This document shows positions 1 to 9,139 of a stretch of DNA of 64,000 nucleotides, piece after piece; the first letter of the stretch is position 1, and every line of letters starts with the position of its first letter. The notes under the pieces were generated by a model. It worked only from the letters and a program-made list of their open reading frames with translations, did no database searches and was not told the DNA's origin. The position numbers and the translations under genes were made by a program. The DNA is from Photobacterium angustum (GTDB taxonomy: Bacteria > Pseudomonadota > Gammaproteobacteria > Enterobacterales > Vibrionaceae): positions 434,001 through 498,000 of the forward strand of contig NZ_MSCJ01000003.1 in assembly GCF_002954615.1 (NCBI RefSeq). The letters run 5' to 3'.

Positions 1-421
1 AAATAAAACTAATCCAAAATTACGTTAATACGATATGAACGAGTAAAAGCACTAAGTAGAAATGGAACAGAAACGTGTTACATAAATTTGGTTAATAATA
101 GCAGAATTTAACATATTGGAAATTCAGGGCACTTTTTCACCCGAACTACCACTAATAACCCACCCTCTGATCATTACCGATGTTTTTAGCGGATAAATTT
201 GATTTCTCACAGTTTTTTGTCTAGAAATTTAGATGCGCATCAGGTTTTATAAAGCATTTGACTATCTTATGTACTATAAGTGGTTTTAGGCTTATAAATC
301 ACTGTTATTACTTGTTTGGATAGTTGTAAAGGTGAGTGGCAGGACAATTAAAATAGAGATAAAGCCCTTATCTGAAAAGCATCACTTCTCACTAGAAGGG
401 CAAGGTAATGGTTAAGTCACT
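1..421. other. Gene-free left edge with orphan copy of a promoter-like region
   Basis: No convincing ORF is visible here. Positions 175-312 align almost without gaps to 5894-6031, the region just upstream of the winged-helix/nuclease gene at 6072; I count roughly 70% identity by eye, with one indel. In this left copy the downstream gene is absent and the sequence instead runs into a terminator copy at 422-463. I infer a promoter region whose gene was deleted, or a duplicated regulatory or small-RNA element. Confidence 0.5.
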
Positions 422-463
422 AATAGCGAAATAAACAAAAAGCCAGCATGGTCTATGCTGGCG
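422..463 (-). terminator. Intrinsic terminator of the old yellow enzyme gene
   Basis: The 8-bp stem GCCAGCAT/ATGCTGGC (442-449 and 455-462) lies just past the stop of the minus-strand gene ending at 471. Read on the minus strand it is followed by a T run (complement of 436-441). The 28 bases 422-449 recur exactly at 2719-2746, in another terminator. Confidence 0.85.
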
Positions 464-470
464 ATTTTGT

Positions 471-1508
471 TCAGACGAGTGTGTTTAGCATACCTACATC
501 GTAAGGTGTCAGGTTTTTGTTTTGACGTGTTTTTTCAACGTAATCTGAGTTAGCAATTAATGGGCGACCGATAGCCACTAAATCAGCATCATTATTTAGT
601 AGTGCCTCTCTCGCACTCTCTGAGTTATAGCCGCCACAGGCAATAACGCTGCCATGATAATGTTGACGAATATAGTGTGTAACCGTGCTTTGTAAATGAT
701 CTTGATAGCTGTCATCGAACATACCGGTATGAACGTATGCCAAATCATATTGATTTAACTGCTTTAATACATAATCAAAAACGGGTTTATCGCGTTCGTC
801 ATGTTCAATATTTAAATAAGCAACAGGCGATAAGCGTACACCCACGAATTGAATTTGCTGTTTAACGGCATTGATGACATCAAATAAAATACGGCTCATA
901 TTTTCGGGGCTTTGTCCCCAATGATCGTTACGACGATTCGTATCCCAATGGAGAAATTGATCTAATAAATAGCCATTAGCGGCATGTATTTCAACGCCAT
1001 CAAATCCTGCTTCTTTGGCATATTTTGCGGCTTTCGCAAAATCGTTAATCACAGTCTGAATATCAGCAGGTGTCATTTCTTTAGGCTCTTCATACTGTAA
1101 ATTATCAGTCCGCTTTACACGCCCTGTAAGACCAACCGCTGAAGGGGCTAATGGCTTGTTTCCATTTAGGTAAATAGGGTGTGATACTCGGCCTGTATGC
1201 CACAATTGGGCAAATATTTTACCGCCATTTTCATGCACTTTTTGTGTAACTTGCTTCCAGCCTGCAACATGTTCTTGGTTAAAAATAGCGGGCGAATTAG
1301 GGTAACCCTGCGCGGTTGGCGATATCATTGTACATTCAGTAATGATCAATCCCGTATTGGCTCGGCGAGCATAATAGTCAGCCATCTCAGGAGTTGGGAT
1401 GAAATCGTCTGTCGCCATGCATCGGCTCATTGGCGCCATAACAATACGATTTTTTAAGATCAGATCCTGACTAAGTTGATAGGGGCTAAATAAAATATCT
1501 TGTGTCAT
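471..1508 (-). CDS. Old yellow enzyme family NAD(P)H:flavin oxidoreductase (alkene reductase)
   Basis: FMN-dependent cytosolic ene-reductase of the OYE/NemA type, 345 residues, normal for the family. A TIM barrel is implied by conserved blocks: MAPMSR near residue 24, QLWHTGR at 101-107, and HAANGYLLDQFL at 175-186. In the last, His175 and Asn178 would bind the substrate carbonyl or nitro group and Tyr180 would be the proton donor. NRRND follows near 191, and a GRP phosphate-binding motif lies near the C-terminus. It is transcribed away from a LysR regulator starting 229 bp upstream, with a palindrome between them, so LysR control by an electrophilic effector is likely. Physiological substrate is unknown; such enzymes reduce N-ethylmaleimide, enones and nitro compounds. 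Confidence 0.93.
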   Translation of the reverse strand: MTQDILFSPYQLSQDLILKNRIVMAPMSRCMATDDFIPTPEMADYYARRANTGLIITECTMISPTAQGYPNSPAIFNQEHVAGWKQVTQKVHENGGKIFAQLWHTGRVSHPIYLNGNKPLAPSAVGLTGRVKRTDNLQYEEPKEMTPADIQTVINDFAKAAKYAKEAGFDGVEIHAANGYLLDQFLHWDTNRRNDHWGQSPENMSRILFDVINAVKQQIQFVGVRLSPVAYLNIEHDERDKPVFDYVLKQLNQYDLAYVHTGMFDDSYQDHLQSTVTHYIRQHYHGSVIACGGYNSESAREALLNNDADLVAIGRPLIANSDYVEKTRQNKNLTPYDVGMLNTLV

Positions 1509-1654
1509 TACAGGTTACCTTTCTCGCTTTTATATCGTTCACAGTAGGCACTTCGGTTTTATGTTGGATGATGATTGAGTGTGGTTACTGCGTGAGGGTG
1601 TGACTATATACCGACACTGAAAGGAATGTCAGACCGATAAAATGAATACCATCT

Positions 1655-1669
1655 ATTCCATTTTGGAAT
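1655..1669. promoter_or_regulatory. Candidate LysR operator
   Basis: The perfect inverted repeat ATTCCA-TTT-TGGAAT lies between the divergent oxidoreductase and LysR genes, about 70 bp before the LysR start. It fits the T-N11-A style of LysR-family sites. Its assignment to the adjacent regulator is inference. Confidence 0.5.
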
Positions 1670-1737
1670 GCAAAAGAGCCAAAAAACGTGCCATTATGTC
1701 TTTATCTTGAATAAGGGTTTAATGCATGGAGTAGGTA

Positions 1738-2637
1738 ATGGATCAATTAGGCGCAATGCGAGCCTTTATTCGTGTTGTACAAACCGGGAGCTTTTCTGCT
1801 ACTGCGCGTGAGCAAAATACAACTCAAGCAACAATAAGTAAAAAAATAGCTGCGTTGGAGCATAAGCTAGAAGGTAAATTGCTGACAAGAAGCAGTCGAG
1901 ACCTTGCTTTAACTGAGGTTGGCGCTGAATATTATGAACGATGTGTTGCTATTATTAGTGAATTAGATGAGGCGGAATCTAATGTGCGAGCACATCGAGC
2001 ATTACCTCAAGGGTTAATTAAAATCGCAGCACCTATTACTTTCGGCAATATTTTTATTGCGCCTATTATCTCTGAATTTTTAGCGCGTTATCCTGATATA
2101 AGCGTGGATTTAACGTTAAGTGATAAACATGTCGATATTATTAGTGAAGGCGTTGATGTTGCAATTCGAGCCAGAGAATTAGAAGACTCTTCATTAATAG
2201 CAAGGCGATTATTTGATAACCCTAATATTCTCGTTGCTTCTTCCGCTTATATTGCGAAATACGGAGAGCCCGTAACACCAGAAGATCTTAATCAACATAA
2301 TTGCATTATTTATTCCCTTTCTTCGACCATGAATAATTGGAATTTTTATAATAAAAAGATCAAAAAATCGGTCTCGGTAAGTGGCAATTTTAAGAGCGAT
2401 AGTTGTGATGCTATTTTACGCTCTGTACTTGATGGTGTTGGCATTGCGTTATTACCTGTTTGGATGGTAGAAAATGAAATAAAAGCTGGTCGATTAAAAC
2501 AGTTAATGCCGTCTTATAAAACTCAACCATTACCTTTTCATGCTATTTATACTAACAATCGTTATGTTTCATTAAAGATCCGATGCTTTATTGATTTTAT
2601 GAAAGAGAAGATTGAAAGCTCAGAGCGACTTAATTAA
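1738..2637 (+). CDS. LysR-family transcriptional regulator
   Basis: 299-residue LysR-type regulator with an N-terminal winged helix-turn-helix (residues about 1-60, including SFSATAREQNTTQATISKKI) and a C-terminal periplasmic-binding-protein-like effector domain (about 90-290). The start is supported by a GGAG ribosome site eight bases upstream. It is divergent from the old yellow enzyme gene and probably controls it; no effector can be read from the sequence. It resembles the large AaeR/DsdC-like group with the MRAFIRVVQTGSFSATA N-terminus. It ends about 100 bp before a bidirectional terminator. Confidence 0.93.
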   Translation: MDQLGAMRAFIRVVQTGSFSATAREQNTTQATISKKIAALEHKLEGKLLTRSSRDLALTEVGAEYYERCVAIISELDEAESNVRAHRALPQGLIKIAAPITFGNIFIAPIISEFLARYPDISVDLTLSDKHVDIISEGVDVAIRARELEDSSLIARRLFDNPNILVASSAYIAKYGEPVTPEDLNQHNCIIYSLSSTMNNWNFYNKKIKKSVSVSGNFKSDSCDAILRSVLDGVGIALLPVWMVENEIKAGRLKQLMPSYKTQPLPFHAIYTNNRYVSLKIRCFIDFMKEKIESSERLN

Positions 2638-2718
2638 TCCTTAATTTTAAAAATGGGGTATGTGTTTTTGTTATTACAGTATTTTACTCGATAAGAGCAA
2701 GGTCACGATTGCTCCACC

Positions 2719-2765
2719 AATAGCGAAATAAACAAAAAGCCAGCATAATATATGCTGGCTTTTGT
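2719..2765. terminator. Bidirectional intrinsic terminator, copy of the one at 422-463
   Basis: AGCCAGCAT/ATGCTGGCT stem with TTTTG on the plus side and a longer T run on the minus side. It sits between the convergent LysR gene (plus) and the secreted CBM protein (minus) and can serve both. Bases 2719-2746 are identical to 422-449. Confidence 0.85.
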
Positions 2766-2830
2766 GAGGGTAATTTCTCTTAAATAGTAGATCTATTTAT
2801 TTGAACTTACGAAGTAATCATTCAGTACGA

Positions 2831-4627
2831 TTAATTTGTACACATATCACTATCTTTACCCACTATACGCCATACACCCCAATTAGCAGATGCCTCAGGT
2901 GTTGGTTCTTCACCTGTGGTATACCATTGGTTATGGTATGACAGACCATTATGTAATACTTTTTCACATGGCTTATCATAGACTTTAGCTGGATCCCACT
3001 CACCTTCAGGTACCGGTGGTACTGGAACGTCTGGTGTGTAATCGCCAATAGAAATCATACAGCTATTGTTTTGGAAATTAACATTAATTTGCTGTGGATG
3101 TTCTGGATCAGCCTCGCTTGCAAGCTTAGCAAAAGCACTTTGTGCCTGCGCTGTACAGTCGACGCCACTGTCTTTCATTTGGTCGATACTTGCATCAACG
3201 GGCAGTGAAATATGGGTATTTGGTGTCATCCAGTTATTAACGATATTTGCTCCTGCTTTAGAAGCAGAAAGGAACATCTGACCCTGTATTTTTGCATCAG
3301 TATAAATCTGAATTTCACTTGTTGGATCAATAGGACCTTTATCCGTTACCGCATTAAAATCACTTCCTATCGCTTTTTCAACATTGCCAATCGCAACATC
3401 AAGTAACTGATAAATAGCTTTACGATCAGAATCATTACTTAACGTAAATGAGTCTGTAGACTTAATGTCTAACTGCGCTAGCGCATCTTTAAATGCTTTG
3501 TCAGCTTGAGATGCCGTGACAAAAGTCAGTTCTTCTTTGTCTTTATTTGGCTTGTATGACAACTTAGTAACTGCGAATGCAAATACTCGATTAAATTGCC
3601 CAGCTAATAATGACACCTGATTATTAATATTTAATCCTGCATCTTCAAGATTCACGCCGAATAATTGGTCGATATAAAAGGAGACTTGGCGTGGGTAACG
3701 GTAATAAGTATCACCCGTTGTATCAGAAGAACCAATTGCGTCTCGGTAATCTTGTGGGCTTAAATTGTAGTTATTCATATTAGCCAGTTGTGCTGGATCT
3801 TTTTTCACACACACATTTAAATAAGATTGTAATGGTGCGCTGTAACTACCTGCGTTATATACCACATTTAAAATAAAATCGGTTAGGCGTAATGCATTAG
3901 GATCTTCTGCTAAAAGAGGATCTGAAAGGTTGGTCCAGCAAGTATCCCAAGCTTCTTTATTTACGTACCAATCATTAGATGCGAGTTGTTTCATTCGATT
4001 AATATCATTAAAACGATAAAAAGCAGCAGTCATTGGTGCAAAATACATATCATCTAAAGCATCAGGACCTAGAGAGCTTGTTTGCTTCCCTGAATCTTGA
4101 TCTGCAATTGTATAATCTAACGTTTTTCTTACTGCATCGTAGTTAATTAATCCTAATGAACCAGGACTATTTGCATCTGGTAAACGTTTTGAATAGTCAT
4201 TAATTTGGTATGGTCCACCTTGACCTGCAGATAATAAAATCTTCTTAAAGTCTGGGTTATGGATAGCTTGCGTTGCTTGGTTAGGACTAAAGTCAGTATT
4301 CATAATCGCTTCATGAAGACCACTCTCTTGTAATAACTGTCCAAGAAGTGTTGTAGTCATATCATCTTCATTAAATTGAAGTTCTGGATACTGTTTCTTA
4401 ATCATATGGGTATACATAACGCCTGCAATTATATTCGACATAATTGCAGAAGAAGCATATTGAGTATTAAGACCTAATGTATCAATCGTTGTTTGGTCAT
4501 TCGAATACGGGAATGTTACATGATACACAATTGCATCAGATGTAGGTGTATCGGCTGCTAATGTTGTAGGAACATTTGCAAATAAACATCCCATAGAAAC
4601 AGCACAAGCAATGATATTTTTTTTCAT
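2831..4627 (-). CDS. Secreted protein with C-terminal CBM5/12 chitin-binding module
   Basis: 598 residues with a Sec signal peptide (MKKNIIACAVSMGCLFANVP, cut probably after the AA near residue 25). The last ~55 residues (from about 542) match a family 5/12 carbohydrate-binding module: spaced Trp/Tyr residues, a Y-H-N-Q-W-Y core, GEEPTPE, and a final W-x-x-W. The long N-terminal part has LLQESGLHEAI near residue 95 and GGPYQIN near 138, reminiscent of lysozyme-like folds with a catalytic Glu. I cannot confirm catalysis; it may be a chitin- or peptidoglycan-active enzyme, or only a binder. GAGGAAG is a strong ribosome site. It is monocistronic. Confidence 0.75.
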   Translation of the reverse strand: MKKNIIACAVSMGCLFANVPTTLAADTPTSDAIVYHVTFPYSNDQTTIDTLGLNTQYASSAIMSNIIAGVMYTHMIKKQYPELQFNEDDMTTTLLGQLLQESGLHEAIMNTDFSPNQATQAIHNPDFKKILLSAGQGGPYQINDYSKRLPDANSPGSLGLINYDAVRKTLDYTIADQDSGKQTSSLGPDALDDMYFAPMTAAFYRFNDINRMKQLASNDWYVNKEAWDTCWTNLSDPLLAEDPNALRLTDFILNVVYNAGSYSAPLQSYLNVCVKKDPAQLANMNNYNLSPQDYRDAIGSSDTTGDTYYRYPRQVSFYIDQLFGVNLEDAGLNINNQVSLLAGQFNRVFAFAVTKLSYKPNKDKEELTFVTASQADKAFKDALAQLDIKSTDSFTLSNDSDRKAIYQLLDVAIGNVEKAIGSDFNAVTDKGPIDPTSEIQIYTDAKIQGQMFLSASKAGANIVNNWMTPNTHISLPVDASIDQMKDSGVDCTAQAQSAFAKLASEADPEHPQQINVNFQNNSCMISIGDYTPDVPVPPVPEGEWDPAKVYDKPCEKVLHNGLSYHNQWYTTGEEPTPEASANWGVWRIVGKDSDMCTN

Positions 4628-5262
4628 TATTATTTCTTCCTCTTTATTGGTGAGGCGGAAAATATAACAAATGGAAATAATTCAATGTTAAGAGAATGTC
4701 AGCAAATGCTAATAAATGAACATAAAATGAAGATAAATGAATATAAAATGAAAACAAAAGGTATTGAAAATAAATCATTAATGTTAATAAGGGGATTGGT
4801 TGTGAATGTTATGTATAAAACATTGTTTCTTTTATGTGAAATAAAAGATTAGATTGATGGCTTTATATGATTTAACATTAGATATACAAATAAAAAACAA
4901 GTGGGAAATATAAAAAATGAACAGAATAAAAAGATTTATATATTTATGTGACTCATGGTGTTAATCATTTTTCTTCCTATATTTTTGTAATTATTCCTAT
5001 AGTATTTAGTAGTTTGAAAAATATTATTTAATTCCAGTTACCATCGACTGGAGTGCGTATTATCTGATTTTCGATTTTATATATTCTGAAAGTTCAGCTT
5101 TTTTATGTTTTATAAGCAGCGGTATCTCCATACAGAACAAAGCCAAATTAAAGGCTTGGTTTTTTATAAATATCGAAATCAAGCCTTATCAGTCCTTAAA
5201 TTAAATATTCCACTTTGTGTTGGCCCTTTAATTGTATTTTTTGATGTTCTATTAAGCATTAT
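4628..5262. other. AT-rich intergenic stretch, no gene seen
   Basis: It holds the promoter region of the minus-strand CBM gene. A small hairpin AAGCC/GGCTT at about 5142-5159 is followed by a T run on the plus strand. No ORF with a ribosome site is apparent. Confidence 0.5.
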
Positions 5263-5658
5263 TTAGTTATTAAGATTTGATCTTGGATCTGGAAACCCAT
5301 CCAAATCATCGAACGGCATTATTTTCCCGTTCCATTTCCCATCTTCTTGTTTTGCGACAACAATGAACTGACCATATGTTGTACCTGGTGATCTGTATTT
5401 TAAGGGGACGACAACGCCATTATCCATATGGATTGCTCCGTCGATCCTTGCAAGCATGCAAATTCCTCTGGTTAGGTTATCCTGCCTCAATTCAGAAGGC
5501 TGTATCTCGCCGAGAAAGTGCTGTTCACAAAATGGTCCTTCTAAAACAAGGTCAACCGTACCTGGCGTACTGTTTAGCACTGTATAGTTTGTATATTCAG
5601 CGAATGATGGAGCTGAAAATAGTAAAAAAGAGAGTGCAACAAAAAGAAATTTTTTCAT
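5263..5658 (-). CDS. Small secreted protein of unknown function
   Basis: 131 residues from the ATG at 5658 (GTG at 5661 is directly upstream; the ATG has GGA at better spacing). A clear Sec signal peptide (KKFLFVALSFLLFSAPSFA) is followed by a roughly 110-residue, beta-rich looking domain. It contains two cysteines (in PFCEQ and GICML), likely a disulfide in the periplasm or outside. I recognise no family. It is isolated between two AT-rich gaps and transcribed toward the CBM protein gene; co-regulation cannot be judged. Confidence 0.7.
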   Translation of the reverse strand: MKKFLFVALSFLLFSAPSFAEYTNYTVLNSTPGTVDLVLEGPFCEQHFLGEIQPSELRQDNLTRGICMLARIDGAIHMDNGVVVPLKYRSPGTTYGQFIVVAKQEDGKWNGKIMPFDDLDGFPDPRSNLNN

Positions 5659-6071
5659 CACGTAGCATCCTTAATCAAGATTAGAGAATGGGCGACATGT
5701 TTCAAATATACGCAGTGGATATAATACATAAATGGTATATGAAATGTATGTTTAAGTTTTAAATTTGTATCAAAAATGAGACAAATTAAAGCAAAACGAT
5801 TAATGAGTACTATGTTATTTGGCTTTTGCTTGTTTTTTGATGATATGTCGGTGGGGTTGAGTTGTTTGTATTAACAATTTTTCCTCGGGTAAGTACCGAT
5901 ATTTTTATCGGGTTAAAAGAAAATTTTTACAGTATTTTGTCTATAAATTTAGATATATGTCTGATTTTATAAAACATTTGGTTATCTTATACGTTGGGAG
6001 CTGTATTTTGCTTATAACTTACTGTTATTGCGGTTAATATCACCTTATAACAGATAATAAGAGAGCCTTAT
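5659..6071. other. Upstream region of the winged-helix/nuclease gene, duplicated at 175-312
   Basis: No ORF. Positions 5894-6031 are the second copy of the roughly 138-bp element found at the left edge of the window. This copy sits 40 bp before the start codon at 6072 and so probably contains its promoter or leader. Confidence 0.5.
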
Positions 6072-6941
6072 ATGACGACTAAAATTTCAACCTCACAGTT
6101 GGCTAAAGCACGTGGTATTGTCGCAAAAGAATTGTTTAATCAATTAGCTGATGCTGGCTATATTATTCGAGATAACGCTGAGTGGCATTTAACAGAAGTA
6201 GGCAAGAATGCACAAGGTGAATACAAACAATCGCCTAGGTTTGGACAATACATTGTGTGGCCTGATTCGTTAGAGATTGTTGAACAACCTGAGTTTGACG
6301 GAAAAAAGTTATCAGCGACTCAAATCAGCAGTCATTTCAATTTAACTTCGCAGAAAATTAATCAGATTTTAGATGAGTTAGGCTGGATCAATAAAGCTGT
6401 CAAAGGTTGGAAAGTCAGTAATTCAGGGCTTCGCCTTGGTGGTGTTCAAAAAGAAGATTTCCGAACAGGTGTACCTTATGTTGTGTGGGACGATAGTGTA
6501 TTAAAAAATAAGAGTCTCATTCATTCCGTAAATGAAATTACAGGTGCTAATGCTGAAGCGAAAAGCACTGATAATTCGGTCTCGAACTTTCGTCAGAAAT
6601 TTGAGGCAAAACACCGTGCAGCAGACGGACATTATGTGCGTTCAAAAGCTGAAATGCTGATCGATAATTGGTTGTATATGGCAGGTATCGTCCATGCTTA
6701 TGAGCGTAAATTACCGATTGAAGAAGATCTGTACTGTGATTTCTATTTACCGACAGGCAAGGTATATATCGAATTTTGGGGATTGGAAGATGATCCGAAA
6801 TACGCATATAGAAAGAAAATTAAACAAGATCTCTATAAAAAATATGGTTTTCATTTAATTGAGTTGAACGATGATGATGTGCAAAATTTAGATGATGTAC
6901 TGCCAAGATTGCTACTCAAATTTGATATTAAAGCCTATTAA
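6072..6941 (+). CDS. Double winged-helix-like protein with C-terminal PD-(D/E)XK nuclease-like domain
   Basis: 289 residues. Two similar N-terminal units (about 4-70 and 80-141) each contain a short helix-turn-helix, a Gly-Tyr/Trp-Ile turn, and end in Y-I/V-V-W-x-D-S, indicating an internal duplication. The C-terminal half (about 172-285) carries SKAEMLIDNWLY with Glu194, then YCDFYLP with Asp223, then VYIEFWG with Glu234, the E...D-x10-E-x-W/K spacing of PD-(D/E)XK nucleases related to DUF559-like proteins. It is probably a cytosolic DNA-binding, nuclease-like protein. Homologues are sometimes mislabelled glycerol kinase. GAGAG precedes the start. Role (repair, defence, regulation) unknown. 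Confidence 0.7.
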   Translation: MTTKISTSQLAKARGIVAKELFNQLADAGYIIRDNAEWHLTEVGKNAQGEYKQSPRFGQYIVWPDSLEIVEQPEFDGKKLSATQISSHFNLTSQKINQILDELGWINKAVKGWKVSNSGLRLGGVQKEDFRTGVPYVVWDDSVLKNKSLIHSVNEITGANAEAKSTDNSVSNFRQKFEAKHRAADGHYVRSKAEMLIDNWLYMAGIVHAYERKLPIEEDLYCDFYLPTGKVYIEFWGLEDDPKYAYRKKIKQDLYKKYGFHLIELNDDDVQNLDDVLPRLLLKFDIKAY

Positions 6942-6966
6942 TACACTTACGGCTTGATATGTTATG

Positions 6967-7000
6967 AAGCGATAACTGCAATGCTGTTATCGCTTTCTCT
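6967..7000 (+). terminator. Intrinsic terminator after the nuclease-like gene
   Basis: AAGCGATAAC/GTTATCGCTT 10-bp stem with an 8-base loop, followed by a T-rich tail, 25 bp after the stop codon at 6941. Confidence 0.8.
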
Positions 7001-7195
7001 TATTGCCTTGTTAACGCCAATCCCACCCGCTGTTTTCCATTATTTAGAATACTCTTTTCACAGTTATGATTGTTACCGTTTGGAAATAATCTTTTGTATG
7101 ATGAATGGATTGTTTATTTTTGGTAACTATTGATAATAGCTACATCGAAACGCACAACGCGTTTGAAAAATTAAAAGAAAAAGGTTCTCGGATTA

Positions 7196-7435
7196 ATGAA
7201 TACTGTTATCAAAGCAACTATTGCAACTGCTATTATCGCGATGTCTTACAATGCAACAGCAAAAGACGGTGCATTTACAGGTAATATTCACTTCAATAAT
7301 CATACGAGCAAAGTAGTGCTACAACACTATTCAGTAAGTGGAACAGCAGACAAATCACGTTCAGGTGTTGTGTTAAAGAGCAAAGCAACTGACATGACAT
7401 TTGGACAAAAGTTGCTTTCAGCTGCTGATAAATAA
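7196..7435 (+). CDS. Small exported protein, unknown
   Basis: 79 residues with a signal peptide (MNTVIKATIATAIIAMSYNATA, cut before KDGAF), leaving a roughly 57-residue basic mature chain without cysteine. AAAGG lies about 12 bases before the ATG. It stands alone between the nuclease-like gene and the alcohol dehydrogenase. No family recognised. The signal peptide and codon pattern support a real gene, but no pathway can be assigned. Confidence 0.6.
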   Translation: MNTVIKATIATAIIAMSYNATAKDGAFTGNIHFNNHTSKVVLQHYSVSGTADKSRSGVVLKSKATDMTFGQKLLSAADK

Positions 7436-7691
7436 TAAAGCCGCATACCATTACCAAAACGTTTTTCTCAATTTTATTATCATCTATTTCGTAAAAGTGT
7501 TTTGGTTTTGCGCTCTATTGTTACTAAATGAATAGGGCGTAGAATGAAATTATAGAAACAGACAGCAACACTAAAATCGGCAAGGATATACAACATCTCT
7601 TCAGTATATCCCTCAACGTAAACTCGCATTCAGACTTATGGTTATCGCCGTAAGTCACTATAAATTAAAAATAAATTATCGGAGCTTTACT

Positions 7692-8843
7692 ATGAGCAAT
7701 GTATTTTACATGCCACCTGTAACCCTAATGGGCCCTAACGCTATTCAATCCCTAGGTGCTGAACTTGCATCAAAAGAATTAAAGAAAGCACTTATCGTAA
7801 CTGACAGTGTATTGGTTGAAGTGGGTCTTGTTAGTAAGTTAACAGATGAGCTAAAAGCACATAACTTAGATTTTGTTGTGTTTGATGGTGTTCAACCTAA
7901 CCCAACTGAGAAAAACATCGAAGATGGTTTAGAGCTACTCGCAAATAGCCATTCTGATTTTGTGATTTCATTCGGTGGCGGTTCATCACATGATACAGCT
8001 AAAGGTATCGCGTTAGTGGCAGCGAACGGCGGTCATATTCGTGATTACTCTAAAGGTGTTCACCTTTCTAAGAAACCACAACTTCCATTGGTTACAGTGA
8101 ATACTACTGCTGGTACAGCGTCAGAAATGACAGTATTTGCGATTATCACTAACCAAGAAGATGAAACTAAATATCCAGTGGTTGATAAGCATTTCACGCC
8201 AATTATTGCAGTTAACGATTCAGAACTAATGGTCGCAATGCCTAAGTTCTTATCGGCAACAACAGGTATGGATGCATTAACACATGCGGTTGAAGCCTAC
8301 GTTTCAACAGCAGCGACTCCAATCACGGACGCATCAGCGATTAAAGCGATTGAGTTAATTGTAAACAACCTAGAAACAGCTGTGAACGACGGTGAAAACC
8401 GCGAAGCACGTGATGCGATGCAGTACGGTGAGTACTTAGCTGGTATGGCATTCTCAAATGCTTCTCTAGGTTACGTTCACTCAATGGCACACCAACTTGG
8501 TGGTGTTTACAACCTATCTCATGGTTTATGTAACGCAATCTTATTGGCAGAAGTATCACGCTTTAATGCACAACAAGTACCAGAGCGTTTTGTTGATATT
8601 GCAAAAGCAATGGGTGTGGATGTATCAGGTATGACTCAAGATCAAGCTGTTAATGCTGCCCTTGAAGCGATTGATACACTATCTGAAAAGGTAGGAACGA
8701 AGCAACGCCTAGCAGATTTGGGTGTAACAGAAGACAAGTTAGCGTTCATGGCAAAAAATGCCTTAAACGATGCATGTTCTTTAACTAACCCACGTAAAGC
8801 GAGCCTAGAAGAAATCGTTGAGATCTTCAAAGCACGTATGTAA
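7692..8843 (+). CDS. yiaY: Iron-containing alcohol dehydrogenase (group III)
   Basis: 383 residues, the same length as E. coli YiaY and Zymomonas AdhB. The ATG at 7692 is preceded by GGAG and matches family N-termini better than the longer frame from 7638. The NAD-binding GGGSSHDTAKG segment is at about 95-105. The metal ligands are all present: Asp194 and His198 in GMDALTHAVEAY, His263 in YVHSMAHQLGG, and His277 in NLSHG. It would interconvert primary alcohols and aldehydes with NAD in the cytosol; substrate preference cannot be told. It is monocistronic and ends in a strong terminator. Confidence 0.93.
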   Translation: MSNVFYMPPVTLMGPNAIQSLGAELASKELKKALIVTDSVLVEVGLVSKLTDELKAHNLDFVVFDGVQPNPTEKNIEDGLELLANSHSDFVISFGGGSSHDTAKGIALVAANGGHIRDYSKGVHLSKKPQLPLVTVNTTAGTASEMTVFAIITNQEDETKYPVVDKHFTPIIAVNDSELMVAMPKFLSATTGMDALTHAVEAYVSTAATPITDASAIKAIELIVNNLETAVNDGENREARDAMQYGEYLAGMAFSNASLGYVHSMAHQLGGVYNLSHGLCNAILLAEVSRFNAQQVPERFVDIAKAMGVDVSGMTQDQAVNAALEAIDTLSEKVGTKQRLADLGVTEDKLAFMAKNALNDACSLTNPRKASLEEIVEIFKARM

Positions 8844-8875
8844 TTACCCCGACTATCGGTAATTAATCTGTCGAA

Positions 8876-8905
8876 AACGCCGCTGATCATCAGCGGCGTT
8901 TTTCA
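8876..8905 (+). terminator. Intrinsic terminator of the alcohol dehydrogenase gene
   Basis: Near-perfect inverted repeat AACGCCGCTGAT/ATCAGCGGCGTT followed by TTTT, 32 bp after the stop. Confidence 0.93.
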
Positions 8906-9139
8906 TCTAAAAGGGCGGGAGGGTACGGTGTTTAATCACTTTTTATGAGCGATTATAAAAAGGTAAAAGCCAGTATTTCGCATTAAAATAACTAATGATA
9001 AGTGGGGTTATTTCTCACTTTAAAATATACTCCAATTCGCTATACTTTATTACATCGAAACACGACCAACGCCTTATAAAAACTGTGCTTAGGCAAGGTT
9101 GTGACATTACAATATACTTGCGTTATTAAGGGGTTTACC

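Noticed and set aside
5376..5684. 102-codon plus-strand ORF opposite the small secreted protein gene
   Set aside because: Antisense shadow; the minus-strand frame has a signal peptide and ribosome site.
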